The translations under genes were made by a program, and so were the position numbers. 40,940 bases of DNA from Oscillatoriales cyanobacterium (GTDB lineage: Bacteria; Cyanobacteriota; Cyanobacteriia; Cyanobacteriales; Geitlerinemataceae). Location of the stretch: the NCBI GenBank assembly GCA_004293855.1, contig RDYZ01000205.1, forward strand, positions 1 to 40,940, in the 5' to 3' direction. The notes under the pieces were generated by a model. That model made no database searches, was not told where the DNA came from, and saw nothing but the letters and a program-made list of their open reading frames with translations. Numbering within the stretch: the first letter of the stretch is position 1; each line of letters begins with the position of its first letter. Below, in pieces: positions 33,822-40,940 of this stretch.

Positions 33822-34175
33822 CTAGGTCATATCCAACATGTCACCTATCAGCAAGACCGCAATCACCATCAAGGCGATCCCCGCTGCGGTTTCGATCGCC
33901 GCTTCTGAAACCCGACTCGCCAACCAGCGCCCCAGCAATACCCCAAGCAAACTCGTCGTCACCAGTGCCGAACCGGCTCCCAAAAAGACCATCAGCGGCT
34001 TTTGCGATTCTGCCGTCATCAAGAGCGTTGTGAGCTGGGTTTTGTCGCCCATTTCGGCAAATAAAATCGTAAAAAAAGTGGAGGTAAAAACGCTCACGAA
34101 CGTCGATTTACCCGGAGTTTTGGCGGTTGTGTTGGGTGTTTCAGAGGGAACGATCGAGGGTTCAGGGGCGGACAT
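33822..34175 (-). CDS. Half-size GDT1/UPF0016 manganese exporter subunit
   Basis: 117 aa from the ATG at 34175 (an upstream start at 34247 would add 24 residues with no family-like content). A short Pro/Ser/Thr-rich N-terminus precedes three transmembrane helices, with the signature 'AEMGDKTQLTTLLM' in the first. It is the partner half of the downstream 91-aa protein: the two differ enough to be non-identical subunits of a heteromer or dimer of dimers. Pathway and metal as for its partner. No metal riboswitch is recognised upstream. Confidence 0.87.
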   Translation of the reverse strand: MSAPEPSIVPSETPNTTAKTPGKSTFVSVFTSTFFTILFAEMGDKTQLTTLLMTAESQKPLMVFLGAGSALVTTSLLGVLLGRWLASRVSEAAIETAAGIALMVIAVLLIGDMLDMT

Positions 34176-34663
34176 GGAGGGCGACCGAAAGAGGGTGAGC
34201 TTGAAATCAACCAGAGCGGCGATCATTAACCTTGGCGAATTGTGCAAGATTCAGCCAGATTGACGTGCTGCACGGTGTAGACAGTATCTCACACGGAACT
34301 TGTGTCCATCCCGGCTGGGGGCTGTGGAAATTGCGGCTCCGTTGCGGTTGCAGGTGTGGAGCCATAAAAAAATCTCGCACAGGGGATCTGTACGAGATTC
34401 GCGCTTAGATTTCAGGCGTGTCATCAAGCCATCGTAGAACTCTGGTCGGGGAAGCTGTGAAACATCTAACCCAACCCAGAGATTAGGGGCGATCCCCTCG
34501 CTGGGTCAGCGCTAGACCGGTCAGGGATGACAGCCCTGAATCTGAGCAGGCGTAAATTCTAGAATCGATCTCCAATCCTGATCGTGACAGGCTATGTGAG
34601 ACAACACGGTGTCTCAAAACGCACCCATCACGATGCGTTAAAGCGGTTGAGACGTCCTTAGAT
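34176..34663. other. Intergenic region, ~490 bp
   Basis: Between the GDT1 gene and the 3' end of the MscS-like gene. It contains the minus-strand terminator at 34365-34401. Apart from that no gene or repeat is supported; an open frame at 34483-34911 (-) is a shadow of the MscS-like gene. Confidence 0.4.
34365..34401 (-). terminator. Minus-strand intrinsic terminator
   Basis: Read on the minus strand, AATCTCG-TACAG pairs with CTG-TGCGAGATT and is followed by TTTTT. It lies ~260 bp past the stop of the MscS-like gene and would end its transcript before the GDT1 genes. Confidence 0.8.
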
Positions 34664-36265
34664 TTATTTTTTGAAGGAATCGAGAAAACTGCGAATTTGT
34701 TCCGTTGCAATTTCACGGCCACCCAAGCCAAAGGCGATCGCCGTCGCGACAGCCAATGCACCCAGCAGCAAGCCAAAGGCCAAATTGACAATATCCGGTG
34801 CAATGCCCATTTGTTGGAGACCCATCGCAACGGAGAGAACAATAATCGCAACGCGAGCGATTTGACCCAAGAGGTGAGCCTGTTCGAGACCCGATTTGAC
34901 GATGAGACCAAAGGCCAGATTGGCTAAGTACAGACCGATCGCCAGGACGATCGCCCCTGCGAGAATCTGACCAAAGACCACCGTTAGGCCGGAAATAATC
35001 GTATTGAGTTGCGAGAAATCCAGGACATCAACCGCCGCGATCGTCGCGAACAGCATGATGCCAACCCAGATCACAATCCCGACAAATTCCGACGGTGTAC
35101 GCGCCGCACTGTTGGTCGGAACCAAGCTCGGGTCTGTTTCGGTGGACGTCGGCGAGGTCGGCGGATTGATGCCCATCGACGACAGGATGTTATCAAACCC
35201 AAAGCTGGTTAACAGATTGGTGACGATCTCGGAGATGAAACGGCCAATAAAGAAAAAGGCCGCCAGGATGAAGCTAGCCGAGAAGAGTTTTGGAATGATA
35301 TCCATTACGCTCTCAAGCATCGCGATCGCCGGTTCTGAGATCGCCTTGATATTGAGGGCGTCGAGGGACGAAATCGCGATCGGGATCAAGACAATGACAT
35401 ACACCACCGTGCCGATCGCCGCTGACAGCGACATCCCCGACATCATTTGCGTCAGGCCAAATCGATTACCGAGGGCATCGGTTCCCGTTGCCGCCAGCAG
35501 ATTGGTGACCACACCACGAATGATGCGTGCTGCAAACCAACCGATCACCCCGATCGCCATGGCTGTAAAGACATTCGGCAAATAGCCGAGGATCTTTTCG
35601 AGCATGGCCTGAAGCGGCGTCAGCAAACCATCTTGGCCGAGCGTGTCGAGCACGTTGGGCAAGAACAGCAGGAAGATAAACCAGTAAAGCGCGTTCGCGA
35701 GGGTTTCGTTCACCAGGAACGGTGACCCACCCGACTCGGCCAGTTTGTCATCCAGCTTGAATTTGGATAAACCGGTGGTGAGCAGCACTTTAGCCAAGGT
35801 TGCCACAACCCAAGCGACACCCAACCAGATCGCAGCTCCGCCCACCTTGGGCAAGAAGACAAAAATCTGATCCAGGAAGTTCGACAATGGAGCCGAGACC
35901 ATCGCCAGGTCTAGGGCATTGAGGAAGGCAATGATGCCGAAGAGCAGGATCACCCAGTAGATGATCGCTGCTGCCCATTGCTCCACGGGAAACTTGGCCT
36001 GACTGCTGCCGTTTGACACCCAGGCGGCCAGTTGGTTATCGAGCTTGGTTTTGCTCAGTAGGGTTTTAACGATCGTGGCTGCAATCGTGGCGGCGATCCA
36101 AAATAGGATCAAGATGGCGATCGCGCCGATCACATTGGGTAAAAAGCTGCCAAATTTGCTGCTGATTGATTCAACAAAGCTCAATAATGGCCCAGCATTC
36201 GCCTCTGCAAGAGGCGATACACTGAATATTGGTAGATTCGATGGGATATCCCAAATCTCGTTCAT
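34664..36265 (-). CDS. MscS-like membrane protein with five TM-helix repeats
   Basis: 533 aa, highly hydrophobic. Five copies of a ~60-90 residue repeat can be picked out by their 'LPN/KV...' starts: 'LPNVIGAIAILILFW' (~39), 'LPKVGGAAIWLGVAW' (~139), 'LPNVFTAMAIGVIGW' (~233), 'IPKLFSASFILAAFF' (~328) and 'FGQILAGAIVLAIGL' (~435). These match the conserved TM-helix repeat of mechanosensitive channel relatives. The C-terminus 'ALAVATAIAFGLGGREIATEQ' resembles the pore helix (TM3) of MscS, but the cytosolic beta domain that normally follows is absent. It may be a channel, or a regulator without gating domain. Its own terminator lies at 34365-34401. Confidence 0.82.
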   Translation of the reverse strand: MNEIWDIPSNLPIFSVSPLAEANAGPLLSFVESISSKFGSFLPNVIGAIAILILFWIAATIAATIVKTLLSKTKLDNQLAAWVSNGSSQAKFPVEQWAAAIIYWVILLFGIIAFLNALDLAMVSAPLSNFLDQIFVFLPKVGGAAIWLGVAWVVATLAKVLLTTGLSKFKLDDKLAESGGSPFLVNETLANALYWFIFLLFLPNVLDTLGQDGLLTPLQAMLEKILGYLPNVFTAMAIGVIGWFAARIIRGVVTNLLAATGTDALGNRFGLTQMMSGMSLSAAIGTVVYVIVLIPIAISSLDALNIKAISEPAIAMLESVMDIIPKLFSASFILAAFFFIGRFISEIVTNLLTSFGFDNILSSMGINPPTSPTSTETDPSLVPTNSAARTPSEFVGIVIWVGIMLFATIAAVDVLDFSQLNTIISGLTVVFGQILAGAIVLAIGLYLANLAFGLIVKSGLEQAHLLGQIARVAIIVLSVAMGLQQMGIAPDIVNLAFGLLLGALAVATAIAFGLGGREIATEQIRSFLDSFKK

Positions 36266-36789
36266 ACAGTTTTGACTGTTCGTGTCATCGCTCCGTAGCT
36301 AGCGTAGGAATGGTGATGACCCAAACATGTCCTCCTATGGTTGAACAACTCACGTAATAGCTGTGTGATTCAGGGATTTGCGATCGTCTCGATCGAAGTC
36401 GAGACCAGGCGCTATCCCCAGAACGAAGACGAACATGGCGTAAAAAATGTCGATACGGTTGTTACCGGACCGAACACGCCCTTATCTTACCGATACACAC
36501 TCGAACCGTAGAGCGTTACCGGCGTTTTATTTACGTTTTCGTTGCGTTTTTCTCGGGGATCGCACGGTTACGGATCTCGGACGTATTCGAACATACGGAT
36601 AGAAAGTACGTAATTTTACGCCACACCGATCCGTGTTGCTGTTGGGGGTGAACGATCGATCAGGCTCCGGGATGATCTCTCCAGATCAATCCCGAGCACA
36701 CGACAGCTCAGTGCTGCTGGCGTATCAGGTCACACGGGACAGACACCCTTCACAATGGGAAGGGTTAGCCTTCGTTTTCATCTGTACCT
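36266..36789. other. Divergent intergenic region, ~520 bp
   Basis: Upstream of the MscS-like gene (-) and the SRPBCC gene (+). Hairpins GTCTCGA/TCGAGAC (36386-36405) and CGTAT/ATACG (around 36580-36595) are seen; no conserved RNA or ORF. Promoters for both genes must be here. Confidence 0.4.
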
Positions 36790-37263
36790 GTGACCTTGAA
36801 ACCCAATTCCGCCACACGCCACTACGAAAATTCGATCCAGATCGACGCCAGCGCCACGATCGTCGAGCGGTGTTTTACGGATCTCGACTTGATGCATCGC
36901 TGGCTCAATCCGGCCTTAACCTGCCACCCGATCGGGGACTGGAGTACCGAGATCGGCGCTCGTAGTCGGTTTACGATCGCCGTTCCCTTCGTGCAGCCCA
37001 GCCTCCATAACACCGTAGTCGAACGGTCCCCAGGGCTGATCGTTTGGGAATTTAAAGGATTTTTTGTGGGACGCGATCGCTGGGAATGTCATCCCAACGC
37101 GATCGGTACTCAGTTAATCAACCAATTTAGTTTCGAGATCCCCAATCCCCTCGTACGGTTTGGGTTTGATACGTTTGCCGCTCGCTTGACGGAATCGGAT
37201 ATGCAGAAGCAACTACGCCGCTTAAAAGCCGTAGCAGAACGGGAATATTTAGCTGCGCGTTAA
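36790..37263 (+). CDS. SRPBCC-fold (START/Bet v1-like) protein
   Basis: 157 aa from a GTG at 36790. Pattern 'SIQIDASATIVERCFTDLDLMHRWLNP' at the N-terminus and the alternating strands 'SRFTIAVPFVQPSL', 'GLIVWEFKGFF' and 'TQLINQFSFEI' fit the helix-grip SRPBCC fold, ending in a long C-terminal helix ('DMQKQLRRLKAVAEREYL'). Such proteins bind hydrophobic ligands or lipids; the ligand is unknown. Soluble, no signal peptide. Its context gives no hint. Confidence 0.8.
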   Translation: MTLKPNSATRHYENSIQIDASATIVERCFTDLDLMHRWLNPALTCHPIGDWSTEIGARSRFTIAVPFVQPSLHNTVVERSPGLIVWEFKGFFVGRDRWECHPNAIGTQLINQFSFEIPNPLVRFGFDTFAARLTESDMQKQLRRLKAVAEREYLAAR

Positions 37264-37412
37264 GGCACAACGCACAACAGGAAAGGAATGCCATCAACTC
37301 AGCCAAAACGGCCTGTCGGAATCTGGACGGAACACCAAGCCGGAGTAATCGGCAAATCAGCAGATTGGTGAATGGATCAAGGGGTCGCTGAATCGGTCGA
37401 TGACCGATCAAG

Positions 37413-37796
37413 TTAACGCTGACGGTAATTGATATTACTCAGCGACAGAAGTTGTTCCTCTAACGCTGCGATGCGGTTGTAGGACGCCGTTAACTGAGCC
37501 GTCAAGCGCTGGATTTGAGCTTCCGGGGTCATCTTGGTGTCTTCGTCACCATGACGATCGGTGCTCACTAGGTCGCGATCGAGCAAGACATCTTGATGCT
37601 CAAACATGGCGTCGAGCTTACTGGTTTCTCGCGATCGCGATCGTTCAGAATGGGGATACAGGGTTTCCGTCTGGCCATCCCGTACGTTGGCATCTGCAAG
37701 CAAATAGTCCACATTGGAACTCAATCGCTCAATGAGCGTGTAGAGTGCATCAACTTTATGATCAAGTGTTTCTATTTGTGTCTGGAGATGGTTCAT
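37413..37796 (-). CDS. Short coiled-coil protein
   Basis: 127 aa. N-terminal (~1-35) and C-terminal (~95-120) heptad-like helices ('LQTQIETLDHKVDALYTLIE', 'IQRLTAQLTASYNRIAALEE') flank a charged, Asp/Arg/Ser-rich middle. No known family. Probably an oligomeric or scaffolding protein, but this is inference. It lies 190 bp from, and divergent to, the solute-binding lipoprotein. Confidence 0.6.
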   Translation of the reverse strand: MNHLQTQIETLDHKVDALYTLIERLSSNVDYLLADANVRDGQTETLYPHSERSRSRETSKLDAMFEHQDVLLDRDLVSTDRHGDEDTKMTPEAQIQRLTAQLTASYNRIAALEEQLLSLSNINYRQR

Positions 37797-37986
37797 ATTA
37801 CGATCCTCGTCATAAGGCGTGCACTCACTATCCTATGGAGTAACCCTAAGAAATCTATTTTTTCCCTCATTTATTTAACTTTTTCATGCTAAACATTGTG
37901 TCAGGCAACATTGTACAAACAAAAACGAGTTATCAATACTCAATAAATAAGAAATCAAACATCTCTTCACAGAAAGATCTGGGATT

Positions 37987-39306
37987 GTGACTAACGAATA
38001 TCGGGATTCGCTGGCCGCTGTAAGTCAATTACTGAAAGGCCGATCGGTTAACGCATTGAGTCGTCTAAATCGCCGTTCTTTTTTGACCTATTTGGCCTAT
38101 ATTTCAGCGGCGCCGCTGCTGGGGGGATGTCAACGGGAATCACAGAATTATTTAAGTATTCAGGCCATCAAAAAATCCGTTCCGCGTGCCCTAATTCAAG
38201 CCTTTCGACGGGAAATGGGAGGAGCGCTGACCCTAGACTTCAATTCCGTGGCGCAGCGTCAAGATTGTTTCGATTTGCTGCAAAAATGGCAGCGAGAAGC
38301 GGGACAAAATCCGGGAAAAGCAGCGGCTCAAGCTGCCGATCGATCGCCATCCTCGGGTCTGTTCTCACGGTCTACATCCACAGCGTCGCAGGACTTGCCC
38401 CCCAGTTTGTGTCAGTTGGGGCATTACTGGATGGATCGGGCGGTGGCGCTGGAGGTGATTGCCCCCCTGGATCGCCTGAAAACCTCCTGGGCAACCTTGG
38501 CAGCACGATCGCCGTTTGACTGGTTCTATCGTCCCGTGTCACCCGTGGTTGCAACGTCTCCCCCGGACGCCGTGGCTGCGAATTTAACCGATCGGGCTTT
38601 GTGGGGAGTGCCCTATCGCTGGAGTAGCACGGCAATCGCCTATCGCACGGACAAGCTCGGAGATTGGCGACCGCGTGATTGGGTTGATCTGTGGGAGAAT
38701 CCCCAGCTTCAGGGTCGAATTATTTTGCCGGATAGTCCGCGCGAGGTCATTGGTCTGGCTCTAAAAGCCCTGGGCGCAAGCTACAACACCGATCGCCCCG
38801 ATCGGATTGCCGGTCTGGAGGATCTGCTCGCCAAATTGGGGAAACAGGTGTTGACCTACAGCTCGACGGAGTATCAGCAGGCGTTAACCCTAGGGGATGC
38901 CTGGGTGGCGGTGGGGTCATCCCAGGATATTGCCATGATGCCGGAGTATGGTCAGTCGGTGGCGGCGGTGGTTCCCGAGTCTGGGACGGCGCTGTGGGCT
39001 GATTTATGGGTGCAGCCTCGCGCCAATGCGGCGGAGGAGGATGCAGAACGCGATGCTCTGGCCCAGCGTTGGATCGAGTTTTGCTGGCGACCGGAGATTG
39101 CGATCACCCTATCGCTCACCAGTGGTGCAGCGTCACCCGGTTTATTTGGCCTCGATCGCGATCAGCTACCGTCGGATCTGCGGGAGGCGGCGCTAATCTT
39201 GCCGCCGGATGCTGTTTTGGCAAAATCGGAGTTTTTACGCCCGCTCACCTCTGCGGCAGCCGTGGACAGCTACCGCCAACTGTGGCAAGCTTTGCGCTCG
39301 GTTTAG
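37987..39306 (+). CDS. Extracellular solute-binding lipoprotein
   Basis: 439 aa from a GTG at 37987. Near residue 29 is 'RR' followed by a hydrophobic stretch and the lipobox 'LLGGC' (Cys48): a signal peptide with twin-arginine-like and lipoprotein features. The mature part resembles type 2 periplasmic binding proteins for spermidine/putrescine or iron (PotD-like): 'LWGVPYRWSSTAIAYRTDKL' near 200, 'WVDLWENPQLQGRIILPDSP' near 230, and 'AWVAVGSSQDIAM' near 305. A ~25-residue Ser-rich insert near 115-135 is atypical. No permease or ATPase is nearby, so the transporter it feeds is unknown. Confidence 0.83.
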   Translation: MTNEYRDSLAAVSQLLKGRSVNALSRLNRRSFLTYLAYISAAPLLGGCQRESQNYLSIQAIKKSVPRALIQAFRREMGGALTLDFNSVAQRQDCFDLLQKWQREAGQNPGKAAAQAADRSPSSGLFSRSTSTASQDLPPSLCQLGHYWMDRAVALEVIAPLDRLKTSWATLAARSPFDWFYRPVSPVVATSPPDAVAANLTDRALWGVPYRWSSTAIAYRTDKLGDWRPRDWVDLWENPQLQGRIILPDSPREVIGLALKALGASYNTDRPDRIAGLEDLLAKLGKQVLTYSSTEYQQALTLGDAWVAVGSSQDIAMMPEYGQSVAAVVPESGTALWADLWVQPRANAAEEDAERDALAQRWIEFCWRPEIAITLSLTSGAASPGLFGLDRDQLPSDLREAALILPPDAVLAKSEFLRPLTSAAAVDSYRQLWQALRSV

Positions 39307-39387
39307 CGCCGTGGGATCACGGTTGATCGATTACAGTTGAAAGAATACGACTGTCTATCGATGCTGTACCGCTCACATCACACCACA

Positions 39388-40713
39388 ATGACCGCGACTG
39401 TTTCTGCTTCTGATATGCTCCACGCCGATCCGGACCTCACGACGATCGCCCGTCGCACCCGTGAGGCGGCTCAGGGCTTGGCGATTTTGCCGACGGCGGA
39501 TCGCAATGCTGCGATCGCGGCGGTGGCGGCGGCGCTGAGTGCGGCGGAGTCTGAGATCCTTGCCGCCAATGCGATCGACTGTCAGCAAGCCCAGATCGAT
39601 GGCATCGCCACCCCGTTGTACAACCGTCTGAAACTGGATGCGGCCAAACTGAGCAGCACGATCGCCGGGGTGCGCGATGTGGGGAAACTGGCCGACCCGG
39701 TCGGTGCGGTTCAGATTCACCGTGAACTCGACACCGGTTTAACGCTCCAACGGATTACCTGCCCCCTCGGAGTCCTTGGCGTGATCTTCGAGGCGCGACC
39801 GGACGCGGCGATTCAGATTTCCAGCTTGGCGATTAAGTCGGGGAATGGGGTCATCCTGAAGGGGGGACGCGAGGCGATCCATTCCTGTCAGGCGATCGTC
39901 ACGGCAGTCCGCGCGGGGTTAGCCGCAGCAGGCGTCAATCCGGAGGTGGTGCAGCTTTTGACGACACGGGAGGAAACCCGATCGCTCCTCGCCCTCGATC
40001 GCTATGTGGATTTAATTATTCCGCGTGGATCGAATTCGTTTGTGCGATTCGTGCAGGACAATACCCGGATTCCCGTTTTGGGTCATGCCGATGGGATTTG
40101 TCATGTGTACGTCGATCGAGCGGCGGATCTAACGAAAGCCGTGACGATCGCCGTAGACTCAAAGGTGCAGTATCCGGCGGCCTGCAATGCCATAGAAACG
40201 CTGCTAGTCCACGAGGCGATCGCGGCGAATTTCTTGCCCCAAGTGGTGGCCGCCCTGGAAGCGAAACAGGTGACGGTGCGAGGAGACGCTGCGACACAAA
40301 CCTATGTGAAGGTTGCAGCGGCCACCGACGAGGATTGGTCTACGGAATATAGCGATCTCATCCTGTCGGTCAAAGTGGTGGCCGATTTTGAGGCGGCCTT
40401 GGATCACATCAATACCTATGCCTCACGCCATACCGATGCGATCGTCACGGAAGACGCGGCGATCGCGGCTGAGTTTCTTGCCCGCGTGGACAGTGCCGGG
40501 GTGTTTCATAACTGCTCGACCCGCTTTTCCGATGGTTTCCGCTACGGCTTTGGTGCCGAAGTGGGCATCAGCACCCAAACCCTACCACCACGCGGCCCGG
40601 TCGGTCTGGATGGCTTGGTGACGTATAAATATAAGCTCGTGGGGAATGGTCATGTGGCGGCAACCTATGCCGGACACGACGCGAAACCATTTACCCATCG
40701 TGATTTGGTCTGA
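39388..40713 (+). CDS. proA: Glutamate-5-semialdehyde dehydrogenase (ProA)
   Basis: 441 aa from the ATG at 39388; earlier Met codons at 39361 and 39337 lack family-like residues. Aldehyde-dehydrogenase fold with '[15 protein letters not shown]' near 132, '[13 protein letters not shown]' near 152, '[13 protein letters not shown]' near 210, and catalytic Cys266 in '[11 protein letters not shown]'. The C-terminal '[20 protein letters not shown]' and '[14 protein letters not shown]' are diagnostic of ProA. It reduces glutamyl-5-phosphate to glutamate semialdehyde, the second step of proline synthesis. proB is not adjacent. The stop codon lies inside a 10-bp tandem repeat. Confidence 0.97.
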   Translation: MTATVSASDMLHADPDLTTIARRTREAAQGLAILPTADRNAAIAAVAAALSAAESEILAANAIDCQQAQIDGIATPLYNRLKLDAAKLSSTIAGVRDVGKLADPVGAVQIHRELDTGLTLQRITCPLGVLGVIFEARPDAAIQISSLAIKSGNGVILKGGREAIHSCQAIVTAVRAGLAAAGVNPEVVQLLTTREETRSLLALDRYVDLIIPRGSNSFVRFVQDNTRIPVLGHADGICHVYVDRAADLTKAVTIAVDSKVQYPAACNAIETLLVHEAIAANFLPQVVAALEAKQVTVRGDAATQTYVKVAAATDEDWSTEYSDLILSVKVVADFEAALDHINTYASRHTDAIVTEDAAIAAEFLARVDSAGVFHNCSTRFSDGFRYGFGAEVGISTQTLPPRGPVGLDGLVTYKYKLVGNGHVAATYAGHDAKPFTHRDLV

Positions 40714-40770
40714 TTTAGTCTGATTTGGCCTGATTTGGCGTAATTTGTTGTGATTTGCTGCGATTTAGCG
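40701..40770 (+). repeat. Seven-copy 10-bp tandem repeat at the proA stop
   Basis: Units in exact 10-bp register: TGATTTGGTC, TGATTTAGTC, TGATTTGGCC, TGATTTGGCG, TAATTTGTTG, TGATTTGCTG, CGATTTAGCG. The first unit covers the last proA codons and the second begins with its TGA stop. The 10-bp period matches one DNA helical turn. Confidence 0.9.
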
Positions 40771-40940
40771 AGTATTGGTGATCGAGTTCGTCGGATTCAG
40801 GGCGATCGGCCTCAACCCCGTCGGTTTCACGGTGGTCAGCCCTATCGTTGGCTGTCCTCTTGGTCAATCAGGGCGTCGATCGGGATACTGACCTGCGGTT
40901 GGATGGTGGGTAGCTTCGGGACTCCCGCTCTGGCTCAGGT
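40750..40940 (+). CDS. N-terminal end of an exported protein (runs off window)
   Basis: An open frame from a GTG at 40750 (inside the tandem repeat) to the window end reads 63 codons without stop. After a basic stretch it shows a signal peptide: 'IRASIGILTCGWMVGSFG' followed by 'TPALAQ', a good type I cleavage site (ALA-Q). The start is uncertain. The mature protein is outside the window, so no function can be given. Confidence 0.5.
   Translation, partial: MICCDLASIGDRVRRIQGDRPQPRRFHGGQPYRWLSSWSIRASIGILTCGWMVGSFGTPALAQ

Noticed and set aside
36633-36965. 110-codon plus-strand ORF before the SRPBCC gene
   Set aside because: Overlaps the SRPBCC gene in another frame and lacks any family pattern.
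1-40940. CRISPR array or prophage
   Set aside because: No regularly spaced direct repeats with unique spacers and no phage structural genes were seen.

Overview
The window looks like the chromosome of a cyanobacterium. The evidence is the very frequent GCGATCGC (HIP1-type) octamers, an ftsQ-ftsZ pair without ftsA, an FtsZ ending in [10 protein letters not shown], a pair of half-size GDT1/UPF0016 manganese exporters, and several cyanobacteria-type proteins of unknown function. Species cannot be named from this sequence alone. No phage, plasmid or CRISPR signature is visible.

Layout. 1-4.3 kb: a MOSC-domain protein, a YdcF/DUF218 membrane protein and a convergent ABC exporter, with an 18-bp inverted repeat at the convergence point. 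4.6-6.7 kb: a membrane-anchored low-complexity protein, then a gene-free stretch folding into stacked hairpins and a pseudoknot that I recognise as a HEARO / OMEGA-type (IscB/IsrB-associated) RNA with no nuclease ORF beside it, then two small membrane proteins. 6.7-10.4 kb: three minus-strand genes (HTH protein with an Arg-Thr repeat, a polytopic membrane protein, a cyanobacterial protein of unknown function) and a 153-bp MITE-like element with 18-bp terminal inverted repeats. 11.2-15.5 kb: phoU, a two-CBS protein, ftsQ and ftsZ, ending in a strong intrinsic terminator.

16.0-26.2 kb is a signalling island. It holds an APC-type permease fused to PAS, histidine kinase and receiver domains; a receiver-kinase gene 2 bp behind it; tRNA-Thr(CGU) on the minus strand; a PAS-PAS kinase with an acidic tail; an IS630-like transposase remnant joined to a frameshifted kinase fragment; and an intact MASE1-type kinase that is the close paralogue of that fragment. 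The two-gene permease-kinase / receiver-kinase unit is the best candidate here for an undescribed sensory system.

26.4-37.8 kb is mostly minus strand: an RNB-family RNase whose catalytic acidic motif is degenerate, followed at once by ubiX; a TPR protein; a saccharopine-dehydrogenase-like protein; two half-size GDT1 exporters; and a multi-repeat MscS-like membrane protein. A plus-strand terminator at 31996-32030 has no plus-strand ORF in front of it and may end a small RNA. An SRPBCC protein (+) and a short coiled-coil protein (-) follow. 38.0-40.9 kb: a solute-binding lipoprotein, proA, a 10-bp tandem repeat starting inside the proA stop region, and the signal-peptide end of a gene that runs off the window.
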